A DNA stretch of 64,000 bases from Bacteroidales bacterium (GCA_017561935.1 JAFZBE010000041.1:1-64000), one strand, 5' to 3'; positions 49,932-59,285 are shown, counted from the stretch's first letter. Notes: a model not told the origin generated them from the letters alone. Made by a program: numbers and translations.

Positions 49932-51548
49932 TTATGCCTTCACATTGGGCAGTTCGAGGCCGAGGCCCTTCTTGCGATCGACAGCCTTGAGGATGAGGCC
50001 GATGACAAGGGCGGCAACACCGAGGCAGGCGAGCATGATGAGCGGCCATGTATAGTCGTACTTGGTGGGGTCGGTCACTCCCTCGTTGGTCATATCAAGA
50101 ATCTTGCCGATGAGGAGGGGGAAGAGCCACAGGCCGATGTTCTGAATCCAGAAGATAAGCGCGTAGGCCGAACCGATGATCTTGGGCTCAACAAGCTTGG
50201 GTACCGAAGGCCAGAGGGAGGCAGGAACCAGCGAGAACGATGAGCCGAGGACGAGGATGGTGAGATAGGCTACGATAACGCCGCCTACCTGATTACCTTT
50301 GAACTGTGGAAGGATGAAGGCGAAGGTGAGGTGGCAGGCGATGAGGAGCAGCGAGCCGAGGACGAGCATCGAGGCTGCCTTGCCCTTGTAATCGACATAT
50401 TTGCCGAGGATGGGGGTGATACCCACGGCAAGAAGCGGGAACACGGCAAAGATGGACTCGGCCGACTGGCGCATATAGCCCATGTAGCAATAGGTGATGA
50501 GGGCAACGATGGAGATGCAGAGGACTCCGTACTTCGTGTTCTTATTCTTCAGGAAGTTGAACATGAAGGCTGTGACAGCAACGACAAGCATGATGATGTA
50601 CTGCACGATGGTGACGGAGGTGGAGGCCCAGAACGAGTCGGCAGGCACCTCGGTGAAGGTCAGATTGCACTGCAGCATGTTGACCGCATACTTCTGGAAC
50701 GGGAAGATGGCGGAGTAGTAGAGCACACAGAGCAGGGAGACGAGCCAGAAGCCCATACTGCTGAGGATCTTGCCGATGTCGCTCACCTTGAATGGATCAT
50801 CCTTCTCTTCGGCTTCACCAGTCTGTGCGTCGAGTTTCTTGTCCATGAAGAAATAGACGACGAACATGATGAGGGCGATGCAGAGGAGCACTACGCCAAA
50901 TGCTACCGAACGTGACACGTCGATGTGTCCGCCCAGTTTGGCAAAGAAAGGTGAGAAGATCATGCAGGTGGCAACGCCCAGACGGGCGAGAGCCATCTCG
51001 GAACCCATGGCGAGGGCCATCTCACGACCCTTGAACCACTTGACGATACCACGCGACACGGTGATGCCGCCCATCTCGGCACCGCAGCCGAAGAGCATGA
51101 AGCCGCAGGCAGCAACTTTGGCCGATGCCGGCATACCCTCGTAGAAAGGTGACACACCCAACTGCTCGAAGATGGGGATGTGGTTGAGATGGTTGGTGAA
51201 CCACGTCTCAATGCCGCTGCCCATGAAGCTTTGGCTGACGGCGTAGTATTTGATGAGGGCTCCCGTCAGCATGACAGCACCCGAGAGGACAGCAGTGAAT
51301 CGTACGCCCATCTTGTCGAGGATGATGCCTGCAAAGATGAGGAAGAAGACAAAGACGTTGAGGAAGGTTTCGGAACCTTGCATGGTGCCGAATGCTGTCG
51401 AGTCCCAACCACGCTCGGAGAGCATGAGGTCCTTGATGGGCGAAAGGATGTCCATGAAGATGTAGGCACAGAACATGGCCAGTGCCAGCAGGAGCAATGC
51501 CGTCCAACGTAGGGCGGCAGAGTCGCGAAGTGTCTTGAATTGAGTCAT
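49932..51548 (-). CDS. Major facilitator superfamily transporter
   Basis: A 538-residue carrier with 12 predicted membrane helices. Helix 1 reads WTALLLLALAMFCAYIFMDI, and the loop 2-3 motif is FAGIILDKMGVRFTAVLSG, a variant of the MFS G-x-x-x-D-R/K motif. Its overall layout, with a long loop after helix 2 and NIGLWLFPLLIGKILD near the end, resembles the MFSD1 group, whose eukaryotic members carry dipeptides. The bacterial substrate is unknown. It starts 43 bp after porN and ends at a strong terminator, so it is the last gene of the T9SS operon. Confidence 0.9.
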   Translation of the reverse strand: MTQFKTLRDSAALRWTALLLLALAMFCAYIFMDILSPIKDLMLSERGWDSTAFGTMQGSETFLNVFVFFLIFAGIILDKMGVRFTAVLSGAVMLTGALIKYYAVSQSFMGSGIETWFTNHLNHIPIFEQLGVSPFYEGMPASAKVAACGFMLFGCGAEMGGITVSRGIVKWFKGREMALAMGSEMALARLGVATCMIFSPFFAKLGGHIDVSRSVAFGVVLLCIALIMFVVYFFMDKKLDAQTGEAEEKDDPFKVSDIGKILSSMGFWLVSLLCVLYYSAIFPFQKYAVNMLQCNLTFTEVPADSFWASTSVTIVQYIIMLVVAVTAFMFNFLKNKNTKYGVLCISIVALITYCYMGYMRQSAESIFAVFPLLAVGITPILGKYVDYKGKAASMLVLGSLLLIACHLTFAFILPQFKGNQVGGVIVAYLTILVLGSSFSLVPASLWPSVPKLVEPKIIGSAYALIFWIQNIGLWLFPLLIGKILDMTNEGVTDPTKYDYTWPLIMLACLGVAALVIGLILKAVDRKKGLGLELPNVKA

Positions 51549-51591
51549 AGTTTATTTATGGGAATGATGTGGCTAATGAGAATAATGGGGC

Positions 51592-52941
51592 TCACCTTCT
51601 TCGACGTGCGGAATGTGCCTTGCCTGTCGATTCGATGCGGCTGTCGATGGCATCCTCCTTGGCATCCTTGGCTTCCTCGACGGCCGCCATATCGACCTCG
51701 GCCTTGGTTCGACGATTCTTCTTGCCGTCGCCAGTCGAGGCGGTTGCTGGTTCACCACGCTTAGCGCGACGTTCGGCTCGGCGGGCAGCTCGGATGCTGT
51801 CCTGGGCAGCGAGGTCGGCTTCGTCTTCTTCATCGACCCAGATGCTGCCACCGAATCCACGAAGCTCTGCTTCAATCTTGGCACGCATCATCTTGAGGGT
51901 GTCGGCATCGGGATATTGCTGCATCAACGATAGTCCGCGAGTGTTCTGCACCTTGTAGATGTCGCCCTTGTACTGTTCGAGGGTGAAGAACTCCTCCATG
52001 GTGAATCGCGGAGTGTTGTTCATGCCGTCGCTCATAATAAGATGGTCGCGAAGCAGTGGACGAAGGTCCTCGTAGTTAAGCCAGAACATGGGATACTTGA
52101 CCACTTGTCCTACGCCGTAATCACCGATACGGTGCATTACAGGGCAGATGGCGAGAATGCGAGGGCCATATTTCGAGGTCTTCTGATTGAATTCCCAGCG
52201 TTCCTTGATGAAGTAGCTCAACACTTCGTTACAGGGCACATCCATCTCCTCAACGATGTATGTGGGTTTGCCGTTTTGTCCCACAGCCGGTTTCTCCTGA
52301 TAAAGGATCTGGAACTTGTCAAGAATGTCCTTGGTCTTCACCTCGAATTTCTCGTTGAAGATTTCACGTCCATCCAGGTATTCATAGGCCTTCAGTCGAT
52401 TGGTGCAGATGCCGTCGAGGATGACGCGGAAAAGGTTGGTCAGCCCGTCCATCGGCTCCTCGGGATAATAGAGAGAGGCGTTGATGGGGTTCTCCATGTC
52501 CAATTCGCGATAAACTACATGTTGCCAGGGCATGAAGCCATCCTCTTTGCGCTGATAATCGGCAAAGGATTGTTGACGCTGGCTGTTGCCATCGACGATG
52601 GGAGCTGCTTCCTTCTTCTGCACTTTGCGGGTGGGAGTTACTCGTGCAGCGGGAGTGGCAACCTCCTGTACGGTGCCTTCAGTAGGACGTGCCGGCTTGG
52701 ATACCTGACCATTGTTCGTTGCTGTAGGAGTGGTGGGCATTGTTGTCCCCTTCACTTCGGTGGGTTTGGCTGTCGCGTCCTTGTCACGTTTCTTTTCGGT
52801 AGCCTTGTCCTTTTTCTTAGTTGTTGAAGTGGATGAACTACGCGAACTGCTGGAGCGACGCACACTGACCTGTGCCGTGGCCTCTGGTATGACGATGCCC
52901 AGCATGAGTGTGAGCATGATCAGTCGGATGATATGTTTCAT
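51592..52941 (-). CDS. porN: T9SS component PorN/GldN
   Basis: A 449-residue periplasmic protein with signal peptide (residues 1-23, ending ATAQ). PorN forms the periplasmic ring with lipoprotein PorK. The conserved part starts near residue 125 (VVYRELDMENPINASLYYPE) and includes FRVILDGI, EYLDGREIFNEKFEV and LNYEDLRPLL. Between signal and core lies a 100-residue Ser/Lys/Thr/Pro-rich low-complexity linker (RRSSSSRSSSTSTTKKKDK), and a second charged stretch ends the protein. It lies 6 bp after porM. Confidence 0.94.
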   Translation of the reverse strand: MKHIIRLIMLTLMLGIVIPEATAQVSVRRSSSSRSSSTSTTKKKDKATEKKRDKDATAKPTEVKGTTMPTTPTATNNGQVSKPARPTEGTVQEVATPAARVTPTRKVQKKEAAPIVDGNSQRQQSFADYQRKEDGFMPWQHVVYRELDMENPINASLYYPEEPMDGLTNLFRVILDGICTNRLKAYEYLDGREIFNEKFEVKTKDILDKFQILYQEKPAVGQNGKPTYIVEEMDVPCNEVLSYFIKERWEFNQKTSKYGPRILAICPVMHRIGDYGVGQVVKYPMFWLNYEDLRPLLRDHLIMSDGMNNTPRFTMEEFFTLEQYKGDIYKVQNTRGLSLMQQYPDADTLKMMRAKIEAELRGFGGSIWVDEEDEADLAAQDSIRAARRAERRAKRGEPATASTGDGKKNRRTKAEVDMAAVEEAKDAKEDAIDSRIESTGKAHSARRRR

Positions 52942-52947
52942 TTTCTT

Positions 52948-54501
52948 TTAGTTTACGATAACTTCGATGGGTGAAAGCGTGCGTTCGATACCGTCGGGAC
53001 CGACAGCCTTGACGCGGGTGATAAAGAACTTCTTGCCACGTTGCAAGCGACTGATGGCCGTGCGCTGACGATCGGAGTAAGCTGAGGTCTGGCTATCCTC
53101 GGGAATGTCGTTACCCATTGAGTCGAAGATGTCGATACGGAACGACTTGACGGTGAACTCGACGTTGAGCAATCCGTCGTCGATCGCTGCACGGATGCCA
53201 CCGGCATTGAGTAGCGCCTGCTTTGAGATGGGCGATCCGCCTTTGTATCGCACTGAATTGCCTGCTGCATCCTTACATAACAGATAAGGTGTTGGGTCGG
53301 GCAGACGACGTACGCGGAACGATGTCTGGCTTACCGTCATGGTGCGACCATTCTGATTGGCTGTCACGGTGATGACGGCATCCTGATCGACGGTCTTTGG
53401 TTTGGCCACCCATCCGGAAGCGGTGCGGGTGAGTGTACCATTGGTCATCGACGCACTGACCTGTCCGGCAGCTACGCCAGGGACAGAGATCGACAGCGGG
53501 TTGTCGATGCCGGCATACATCACGTTCATCATCGTGTTCGAAACCGTGGCCACAGGTTCGCTGACGAAATAGGTTGACTCGAAAGGCAGTTTCTCGGTCG
53601 TTCCATCAGGTTTATCGACTTCGAGGTAGCCCTGCAACGTTTGTATGCCTTCGCGTCCGGCTGTGACACTGTAGTAGCCCTGCTTGGCAGGATTGTAAAG
53701 CTTGTCACCGATGTAGATGTTGGGAGTCTGGGTTGTATCGACGGCTGCCATGACAATCTGTGCCTCATAAACCGAACCACGCATCACATTGCGAGAAGTG
53801 GGGATCACGAAGGCACTGACTTGGTTGACACGTACATCACCACGATCGACGCTTTGCATAAGGCTTTCGACAGCCTGTCCTTCGGCATTGCGCACATCGC
53901 CTTGTATCTTGGCGAGGATGGTGACGGCTGCTGCGACGGGGATATTCTCGAACATCTGGTCTTCCCAACTGGCAAAGGTCGCGCCCGTCTTGGCTGTGTT
54001 GAGGTAGTTGGCTACCACACGAGCATCAGCTTCAGGAAGGAAGGCCACAAGTTGCTCCTTGTAGGCTTCGAGTCGCTTGCGAAGTATCGCACCCTCACCT
54101 TTGATGGGGGAAAGCATGACTTGGTTGACTGCTTCCAGGTTCTCGCGGTTCTCGATATTGTTGGGGTCGCCATCCTTGCCATCGGCATAGCGGACAATCT
54201 CGAGCTTTAGTGAGTCGATGAAAGTGACAAGCTGTTCGGCACTTGTGCGAACCTCCTGAGCATGGTTGTACCAGCGGGACACCTTCTCAGGGTTCTTCTC
54301 ACGGGCGAGGTCGAACTCTTGGTATAGTTTTTGGTTGCGAGACTGCGCTCCGGCATTACTGGCATCCAACGCATCCTCGACGTGCTTGAAGCCTTCGAGG
54401 ACATCGCCTGATACGTTCATGGCCACCATGGCCAGAAAGACGATGTACATCAGGTTGATCATCTTCTGACGGGGCGACAGTTTGCTGTTATTGGCACTCA
54501 T
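52948..54501 (-). CDS. porM: T9SS motor subunit PorM/GldM
   Basis: A 517-residue inner-membrane protein. The N-terminal KLSPRQKMINLMYIVFLAMV places one membrane helix near residues 12-32, and the rest forms the long periplasmic rod made of stacked beta domains ending YFITRVKAVGPDGIERTL-like. With PorL it builds the proton-driven motor that powers type IX secretion. Its start lies 82 bp after the porL stop, a gap filled by a 10-bp tandem repeat, whereas the other gaps in the operon are 6-43 bp. Confidence 0.95.
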   Translation of the reverse strand: MSANNSKLSPRQKMINLMYIVFLAMVAMNVSGDVLEGFKHVEDALDASNAGAQSRNQKLYQEFDLAREKNPEKVSRWYNHAQEVRTSAEQLVTFIDSLKLEIVRYADGKDGDPNNIENRENLEAVNQVMLSPIKGEGAILRKRLEAYKEQLVAFLPEADARVVANYLNTAKTGATFASWEDQMFENIPVAAAVTILAKIQGDVRNAEGQAVESLMQSVDRGDVRVNQVSAFVIPTSRNVMRGSVYEAQIVMAAVDTTQTPNIYIGDKLYNPAKQGYYSVTAGREGIQTLQGYLEVDKPDGTTEKLPFESTYFVSEPVATVSNTMMNVMYAGIDNPLSISVPGVAAGQVSASMTNGTLTRTASGWVAKPKTVDQDAVITVTANQNGRTMTVSQTSFRVRRLPDPTPYLLCKDAAGNSVRYKGGSPISKQALLNAGGIRAAIDDGLLNVEFTVKSFRIDIFDSMGNDIPEDSQTSAYSDRQRTAISRLQRGKKFFITRVKAVGPDGIERTLSPIEVIVN

Positions 54502-54510
54502 TTATGAGGG

Positions 54511-54586
54511 GGTTAAGAGGGGTTAAGAGGGGTTAAGAGGGGTTAAGAGGGGGTTAAGAGGGGTTAAGAGGGGTTAAGAGGGGTTA
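54511..54586. repeat. 10-bp tandem repeat (eight copies) between porL and porM
   Basis: GGTTAAGAGG recurs eight times, TTAA at 54513, 54523, 54533, 54543, 54554, 54564, 54574 and 54584. One unit carries an extra G. The porL stop codon (TAA on the minus strand, 54586-54584) is formed by the last unit. The period is close to one DNA turn. Confidence 0.92.
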
Positions 54587-55558
54587 ACGCTGCTGATTGA
54601 ATCCTGGCTGAGGGGGCTGCTGACCATAGAGCGGTTGCTGTGGCTGATATGGCATTGTGGGCTGCTGCATGGGTTGCTGAGCTTGTGCTTGCAGACCGTA
54701 GCCTACGGTCATAGCCTGCAACATGCGGGCATAGACCTCGTTGAGTTGCTGCAGGTTGCGTGTCATCTGATCGGTCTCCTGACGGATGCGGAACGAATCG
54801 TTCTGACCGTTTTCGTAAAGCGCGCGGATGTTGTTGAGACCCTGGTTGACCATCTCGATGGTTCCGAGCTGCGAGCTGACGCTCTTGAGCTGTATCTCGT
54901 AGATGGTGTTGAGCCCTTGGATGTTGCGATTGAGTGTAGCCATCTGCTCGGCATAATTTGTCGTGGTATCGAGGGCAGCCATCGTCTCCTGCAGTTTGCT
55001 GAGGGCCACACTGATTTCGTTGAGTTGCTTCACATACTTCTCGGTGGCTTCGGTGACCTGATCGGCTTGTTCGGGCGTCACACCGACATTGCCTGAGGCA
55101 ACGAGGGGAGCTGATGTGCCTCCTGTTGCTGGCGAACCACCACCTACGACGATGGTTCCACCTGCAGGCATGCCACCACCGATGATGGTGACGTTGCCGC
55201 CAGTTCCACTGCCGGTGTTTGTTTCGCTGCTACGACGACGAGACTCGTTAGTTCCATCTTTCATGCGGTCGAGGCGTTCGCGAGCAGCCTCCTCCTTGTT
55301 TGGGATGTCGAGTTCTGGATAAACCTTCTCCCACTTATAATCACGTGCAGGAGTGTCGAATGCAGAAAGGAAGAAGATGACGGCCTCGGTACCCATGCCG
55401 ATGATGAGCATGAGGTCGGCACCGGGAACGTGGGTCAACTTGAAGAGTGCGCCAAGGATGACGATAGAGGCACCGATGGAGTAGAGATAGTTGAATCGTT
55501 TCTGTCCCTTCTCACCCTTGAAGACCTGGAGAATATGAAGAATATTACGGAAGTTCAT
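54584..55558 (-). CDS. porL: T9SS motor subunit PorL/GldL
   Basis: A 324-residue inner-membrane protein with two membrane helices, LYSIGASIVILGALFKLTHV (residues 25-44) and LMLIIGMGTEAVIFFLSAFD (residues 50-69). The Glu in the second helix (GTEAV) is the residue implicated in proton use. The cytoplasmic part is coiled-coil. Residues about 285-324 form a Gln/Pro-rich tail (QAQAQQPMQQPTMPYQPQQP), longer and simpler than usual. It partners PorM as the motor. The stop codon lies in the tandem repeat. Confidence 0.95.
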   Translation of the reverse strand: MNFRNILHILQVFKGEKGQKRFNYLYSIGASIVILGALFKLTHVPGADLMLIIGMGTEAVIFFLSAFDTPARDYKWEKVYPELDIPNKEEAARERLDRMKDGTNESRRRSSETNTGSGTGGNVTIIGGGMPAGGTIVVGGGSPATGGTSAPLVASGNVGVTPEQADQVTEATEKYVKQLNEISVALSKLQETMAALDTTTNYAEQMATLNRNIQGLNTIYEIQLKSVSSQLGTIEMVNQGLNNIRALYENGQNDSFRIRQETDQMTRNLQQLNEVYARMLQAMTVGYGLQAQAQQPMQQPTMPYQPQQPLYGQQPPQPGFNQQR

Positions 55559-55580
55559 ATTGGTTGGTTTTTATTTGGTT

Positions 55581-57101
55581 TTATCTTCTTCTTACTGAGC
55601 GGCTGCCGCTGCCACCGCCGCGTTCTTTCTTTTGTTTGGGTTGTTTGGCTGCTTTGCTCTTGCTGCTGGACTTGACGTTGGTCTTGTTGTTGCCGAGATA
55701 GGTGCGGACACAACGGAAGCCGATGAAAGAGCGTTGTTCGTTCTGATATTCCCATGAACGGACATCACCGCGAACGTAGTGCTCAGCATCCTTCCACGAG
55801 CCGCCACGTATCACCTTGCGCTTCATGCGGTAGGGATCTTCCTTCGCAGCGTTGTAATGGTAGTCGGGGTTGATGTCGCTGGCGCTGTGAACACCCGATT
55901 CGGTCCAGGCCGTCGAAGTCCATTCGGCCACGTTGCCCGACATGTCGTAAAGGCCGAAGTCATTGCTCGGATAAGCACCGACGGGTGAGGTGATGATGTA
56001 TCCATCGCGACTGTAGTCACCGTTGCCTGGTTTGAAGTTCCCATTGTAGCAACCCTTGTCGGTATGGGGCACGTCGGTCCTCCAGGAGAATGTCTGGTCG
56101 TTGTTGCCGGCGCGTGCGGCATACTCCCATTCGGCCTCGGTGGGCAAACGGTAAGGTTCGATCTGGATGCTGCGCATACCGTGGCTCGACACGAGATATT
56201 CGGTACGCCAACGGCAGAAGGCATTGGCCTGTTCCCAGCTCACGCCAACAACGGGATAATCGTCGTAGATAGGCGATGAGAAGTAATAGCGTGCGTACTG
56301 ATCGGTGAAAGCATTGGCAAAGTCATTAACCCAGACAGTGGTGTCGGGGTAGATGTTGACGATGTAGGTGTTGAGGAAGTCCCACTCGGAAGAGAGCGGA
56401 CGTACGATGGTGGAACGCACGATATTGCCGTCATCATCGATGAAGGCGGTGTCTTTCGAAATGAGGACTTCGGCGTCATAATCTACTGCGTGGTCGGTGT
56501 TGAGGTCACGCAGTTCAGGGTTGAGACGATAGCGACGCTGGGCGTATGAGTTGTAGTCGAACACCTCGTAGCGATAGTTCATCTGACGCGCGTCGAGCAT
56601 CTTCCTGCCCGTGATGGGATCGATGCGATAAACGCTCTCGATGGCACGCTCCTCGTCCTCGTTGGGTTTGCGCCAGGGGATGGGCTTCGACCAGTTGAGG
56701 TGTGGCGTTACGGGCTCGCCATATTTGTCTTCTTCGATCTTGTATTCCTCATTGCCTCCGTAGGCAGGGTCGGCCAGACGCTCACGGATGATGGAGTCGC
56801 GCACATAGTGTACGAACTGTCGATACATGGCATTCGAAACCTCCTTCTCGTCCATCCAGAAAGCGTCAACCGATATGCCCTTGGCATCTAAAAGATCACC
56901 CCAAAGCGAGTCTTGACTTTGTGCACCCACTTCCATCGAGCCACGCTTCACGAGTACCATGCCATAAGGCTGTGGTTCATTCCATGAACGTCCGCGCACA
57001 CCAGTGACCTCGCCGCCTTGTCCGCCCATCGACTTCATGCAGCTGGTCAGCATTGTGCAGCCGAAGACGGCCACGATGATTGCCAGAAAGATTTTTTTCA
57101 T
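55581..57101 (-). CDS. porK: T9SS lipoprotein PorK/GldK
   Basis: A 506-residue lipoprotein (lipobox MLTSC, Cys21) with a formylglycine-generating-enzyme-like sulfatase-modifying fold: VGVSWEQANAFCRWRTEYLV, RLPTEAEWEYAARAGNN, YDMSGNVAEWTSTAW and FIGFRCVRTYLG. PorK uses this fold as a structural part of the outer-membrane-attached ring with PorN, not as an enzyme. The C-terminus is a short Lys/Ser/Arg-rich tail. It lies between porP (54 bp) and porL (22 bp). Confidence 0.95.
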   Translation of the reverse strand: MKKIFLAIIVAVFGCTMLTSCMKSMGGQGGEVTGVRGRSWNEPQPYGMVLVKRGSMEVGAQSQDSLWGDLLDAKGISVDAFWMDEKEVSNAMYRQFVHYVRDSIIRERLADPAYGGNEEYKIEEDKYGEPVTPHLNWSKPIPWRKPNEDEERAIESVYRIDPITGRKMLDARQMNYRYEVFDYNSYAQRRYRLNPELRDLNTDHAVDYDAEVLISKDTAFIDDDGNIVRSTIVRPLSSEWDFLNTYIVNIYPDTTVWVNDFANAFTDQYARYYFSSPIYDDYPVVGVSWEQANAFCRWRTEYLVSSHGMRSIQIEPYRLPTEAEWEYAARAGNNDQTFSWRTDVPHTDKGCYNGNFKPGNGDYSRDGYIITSPVGAYPSNDFGLYDMSGNVAEWTSTAWTESGVHSASDINPDYHYNAAKEDPYRMKRKVIRGGSWKDAEHYVRGDVRSWEYQNEQRSFIGFRCVRTYLGNNKTNVKSSSKSKAAKQPKQKKERGGGSGSRSVRRR

Positions 57102-57155
57102 ATAGTTGTATTTTTTGTTTTTGCGTTACGTAGTCCAATCCGCAGATCGAAGCAT

Positions 57156-58136
57156 CTATAGAATTCTAATAGACTTGGTACCTCTCGATTTGGTCTTGTC
57201 GAGGTCGATGTGCATCGTGTAGGTTGCCAGAATCTCATGCGATCCGCCGCCTGCAAAGCCTATCTGCGAGATGGGAATGTCGTAGGCATATCCCAATCGC
57301 ACATGGTTGACATCGGCACCCACCATGACGACGACGGCATCGCCCGGACGGTAGGAGAGTCCTCCCCAGAATTTCTCGTTGTAGGTGGTACGAACCGTGA
57401 AGTCGTACTGCGTGAACTGGAACGTTGACTTCACCAGCAGCGAGGGTTGCAATATGAATAACGTATGTTTTAAAGGAATATTGCCTCCCGCATGAAAATA
57501 AAAAGTTGGTGAGAGCTCATAATAGGCATAATCGGCCAATTCTATCTCACTTCCAAGGAGGTGCAGTCCACTGAATCCGCCATAAAACCAGCCTCGTTCG
57601 TAAAAAACGCCTGCCGAGGGATCGAATGTCATGCCCGACACGTCACCAGTCGGAATGGCATCGTCGGCTGCATCCCAGGCTTCACCTGAGGGGATATAGA
57701 CTTCGCCACCAGCAAAGGTCTGGTTTACGAAACCGGGTTGAAGGCCTACTGCCAGTCGTCCGCCCCACATCTTGAAGCTGTAGTTCATCTGCAGGTTGAC
57801 AAATGTCGTGGTGAAAAGGCCTGCCTGGTCATTCAGGATGGTGGCACCAAGGCCCGTCCGTTTTCGTCCCAACATGATGGGGATGTCTGCCGAGACGAAG
57901 AAAGTCTGAGGAGCATCCTTGACCCCCACCCATTGCATACGATCGAAGGCCGTGATGTGGAGTGCTGAGTCGCAGCCTGCAGTAGCTGGGTTGTAGAGCG
58001 TGGGCGTGGCCCAGTACATACTCTCGTTGGTGTCCTGCTGTGCAAAGAGCGAAGAAGCAGAAAATAGCATGACGATGGCACACATCATGCCCACGGTATT
58101 CTGCCATATATATGTCCTTTGCAAAGCTTTCCGCAT
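57156..58136 (-). CDS. porP: T9SS outer-membrane protein PorP (PorP/SprF family)
   Basis: A 326-residue outer-membrane beta-barrel. Start ATG 58136 gives MRKALQRTYIWQNTVGMMCA and a signal ending LFAQ. The longer frame to 58268 has no signal and runs into the gluQRS promoter region. The PorP/SprF type I domain is seen in MYWATPTLYNPATAGCDSAL, and strands such as FVNLQMNYSFKMWGGRLAVG follow. Family members anchor or gate T9SS components. It is the first gene of the porPKLMN-MFS operon, in the order known from Porphyromonas gingivalis. Confidence 0.94.
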   Translation of the reverse strand: MRKALQRTYIWQNTVGMMCAIVMLFSASSLFAQQDTNESMYWATPTLYNPATAGCDSALHITAFDRMQWVGVKDAPQTFFVSADIPIMLGRKRTGLGATILNDQAGLFTTTFVNLQMNYSFKMWGGRLAVGLQPGFVNQTFAGGEVYIPSGEAWDAADDAIPTGDVSGMTFDPSAGVFYERGWFYGGFSGLHLLGSEIELADYAYYELSPTFYFHAGGNIPLKHTLFILQPSLLVKSTFQFTQYDFTVRTTYNEKFWGGLSYRPGDAVVVMVGADVNHVRLGYAYDIPISQIGFAGGGSHEILATYTMHIDLDKTKSRGTKSIRIL

Positions 58137-58205
58137 GTCCTTTTGTCGTTTTTCGAAATAAACGCTAACCATTAAACGTAGTTTTCCGCATTTTATTGCA
58201 TAAAA

Positions 58206-58238
58206 TTGTCCAAGGGAATAAAAAAAGTAGTATCTTTG
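58206..58238 (+). promoter_or_regulatory. Promoter for gluQRS, nearly leaderless
   Basis: TTG (58206-58208), 22 bp, TATCTTTG (58231-58238), then five bases (TGCCC) to the ATG at 58244. Confidence 0.65.
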
Positions 58239-58243
58239 TGCCC

Positions 58244-59158
58244 ATGAAAGGAAGATTTGCTCCTTCACCGACGGGTAGGATGCATCTTGGCAATGTTTAT
58301 TCTGCCTTGCTCTCCTGGCTATCGGTCAGGAGCCAAGGTGGTGCATGGGTGCTGCGCATCGAAGATCTCGACCCCCAACGTTCTCGCCGTTCGTTTGCTG
58401 AGCAAATCGAGGATGATTTGAAGTGGCTGGGTCTGGAATGGGATGAATATTTCGTCCAGAGTGAGCGTGGCGCAATTTATACACATTATTTAAATATATT
58501 AAAGGGGAAGTATTTGACCTATCCCTGCTATTGCACTCGTGCCGACATCATGGCGACGCAGGCCCCACATGAGTCAGATGGCCGCATCGTTTATGCTGGT
58601 ACGTGTCGTCCGGCGAATTTGGAACATGCATGGCTCAATGCCGATTCACATCCATTGGGCCGAAAACCTGCCACGCGACTCATTGTTCCCGACAAAGAGA
58701 TCAGTTTCGTTGATGCGCATTATGGCCCGCAGTCGGTCAATCTGGCTCGACACTGTGGAGATTTCGTTTTGCGGCGTGCCGATGGAGCTTGGGCTTACCA
58801 GCTGGCAGTGGTGGTCGATGATGCCTTGATGGGCATCACCGAGGTAGTGCGCGGACGCGACCTGCTGCTTTCCGCTCCTCAGCAGATCTATCTGTATCGA
58901 CTGCTTGGTTTCGAGGTTCCCACATTCTGCCATCTGCCACTCCTCTGCAACGAAGCCGGACAACGTCTCTGCAAGCGCGACAAGAGTCTTGATCTGGGAG
59001 AGATTCGCAAATCGGCACACTCTTCCAACTCGGTACTTGGGCAACTGGCTTTCTATGCAGGTCTTATCGACCGTCCGGAACCGGTATCTGCTCTTGATCT
59101 CGTGCCTGAATTTTCTTGGACGAAGGTCCCCATCGAAGACATTTATGTCAGCAAATGA
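58244..59158 (+). CDS. gluQRS: Glutamyl-queuosine tRNA(Asp) synthetase
   Basis: A 304-residue paralogue of glutamyl-tRNA synthetase lacking the anticodon-binding domain. It attaches glutamate to queuosine 34 of tRNA-Asp. The class I signatures are GRFAPSPTGRMHLGNVYSAL (HLGN replaces HIGH) and LCKRDKSLDL (KRDKS replaces KMSKS). LRIEDLDPQRSR follows at the N-terminus, and the zinc site begins with CYCTRADI. ATG 58244 lies five bases after the -7 element, so the mRNA is close to leaderless. It is divergent from the T9SS operon. Confidence 0.95.
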   Translation: MKGRFAPSPTGRMHLGNVYSALLSWLSVRSQGGAWVLRIEDLDPQRSRRSFAEQIEDDLKWLGLEWDEYFVQSERGAIYTHYLNILKGKYLTYPCYCTRADIMATQAPHESDGRIVYAGTCRPANLEHAWLNADSHPLGRKPATRLIVPDKEISFVDAHYGPQSVNLARHCGDFVLRRADGAWAYQLAVVVDDALMGITEVVRGRDLLLSAPQQIYLYRLLGFEVPTFCHLPLLCNEAGQRLCKRDKSLDLGEIRKSAHSSNSVLGQLAFYAGLIDRPEPVSALDLVPEFSWTKVPIEDIYVSK

Positions 59159-59285
59159 TATCTTCGATGAAAGAAAAGGCTAAATTATGCTCGATTTCTA
59201 TCAATTTTCTACTAAAAACTTGCATATCGACGTTTTTTTCAGTAATTTTGCGCCCATATTTGCGCCGTTTTTTAATATTATTATA

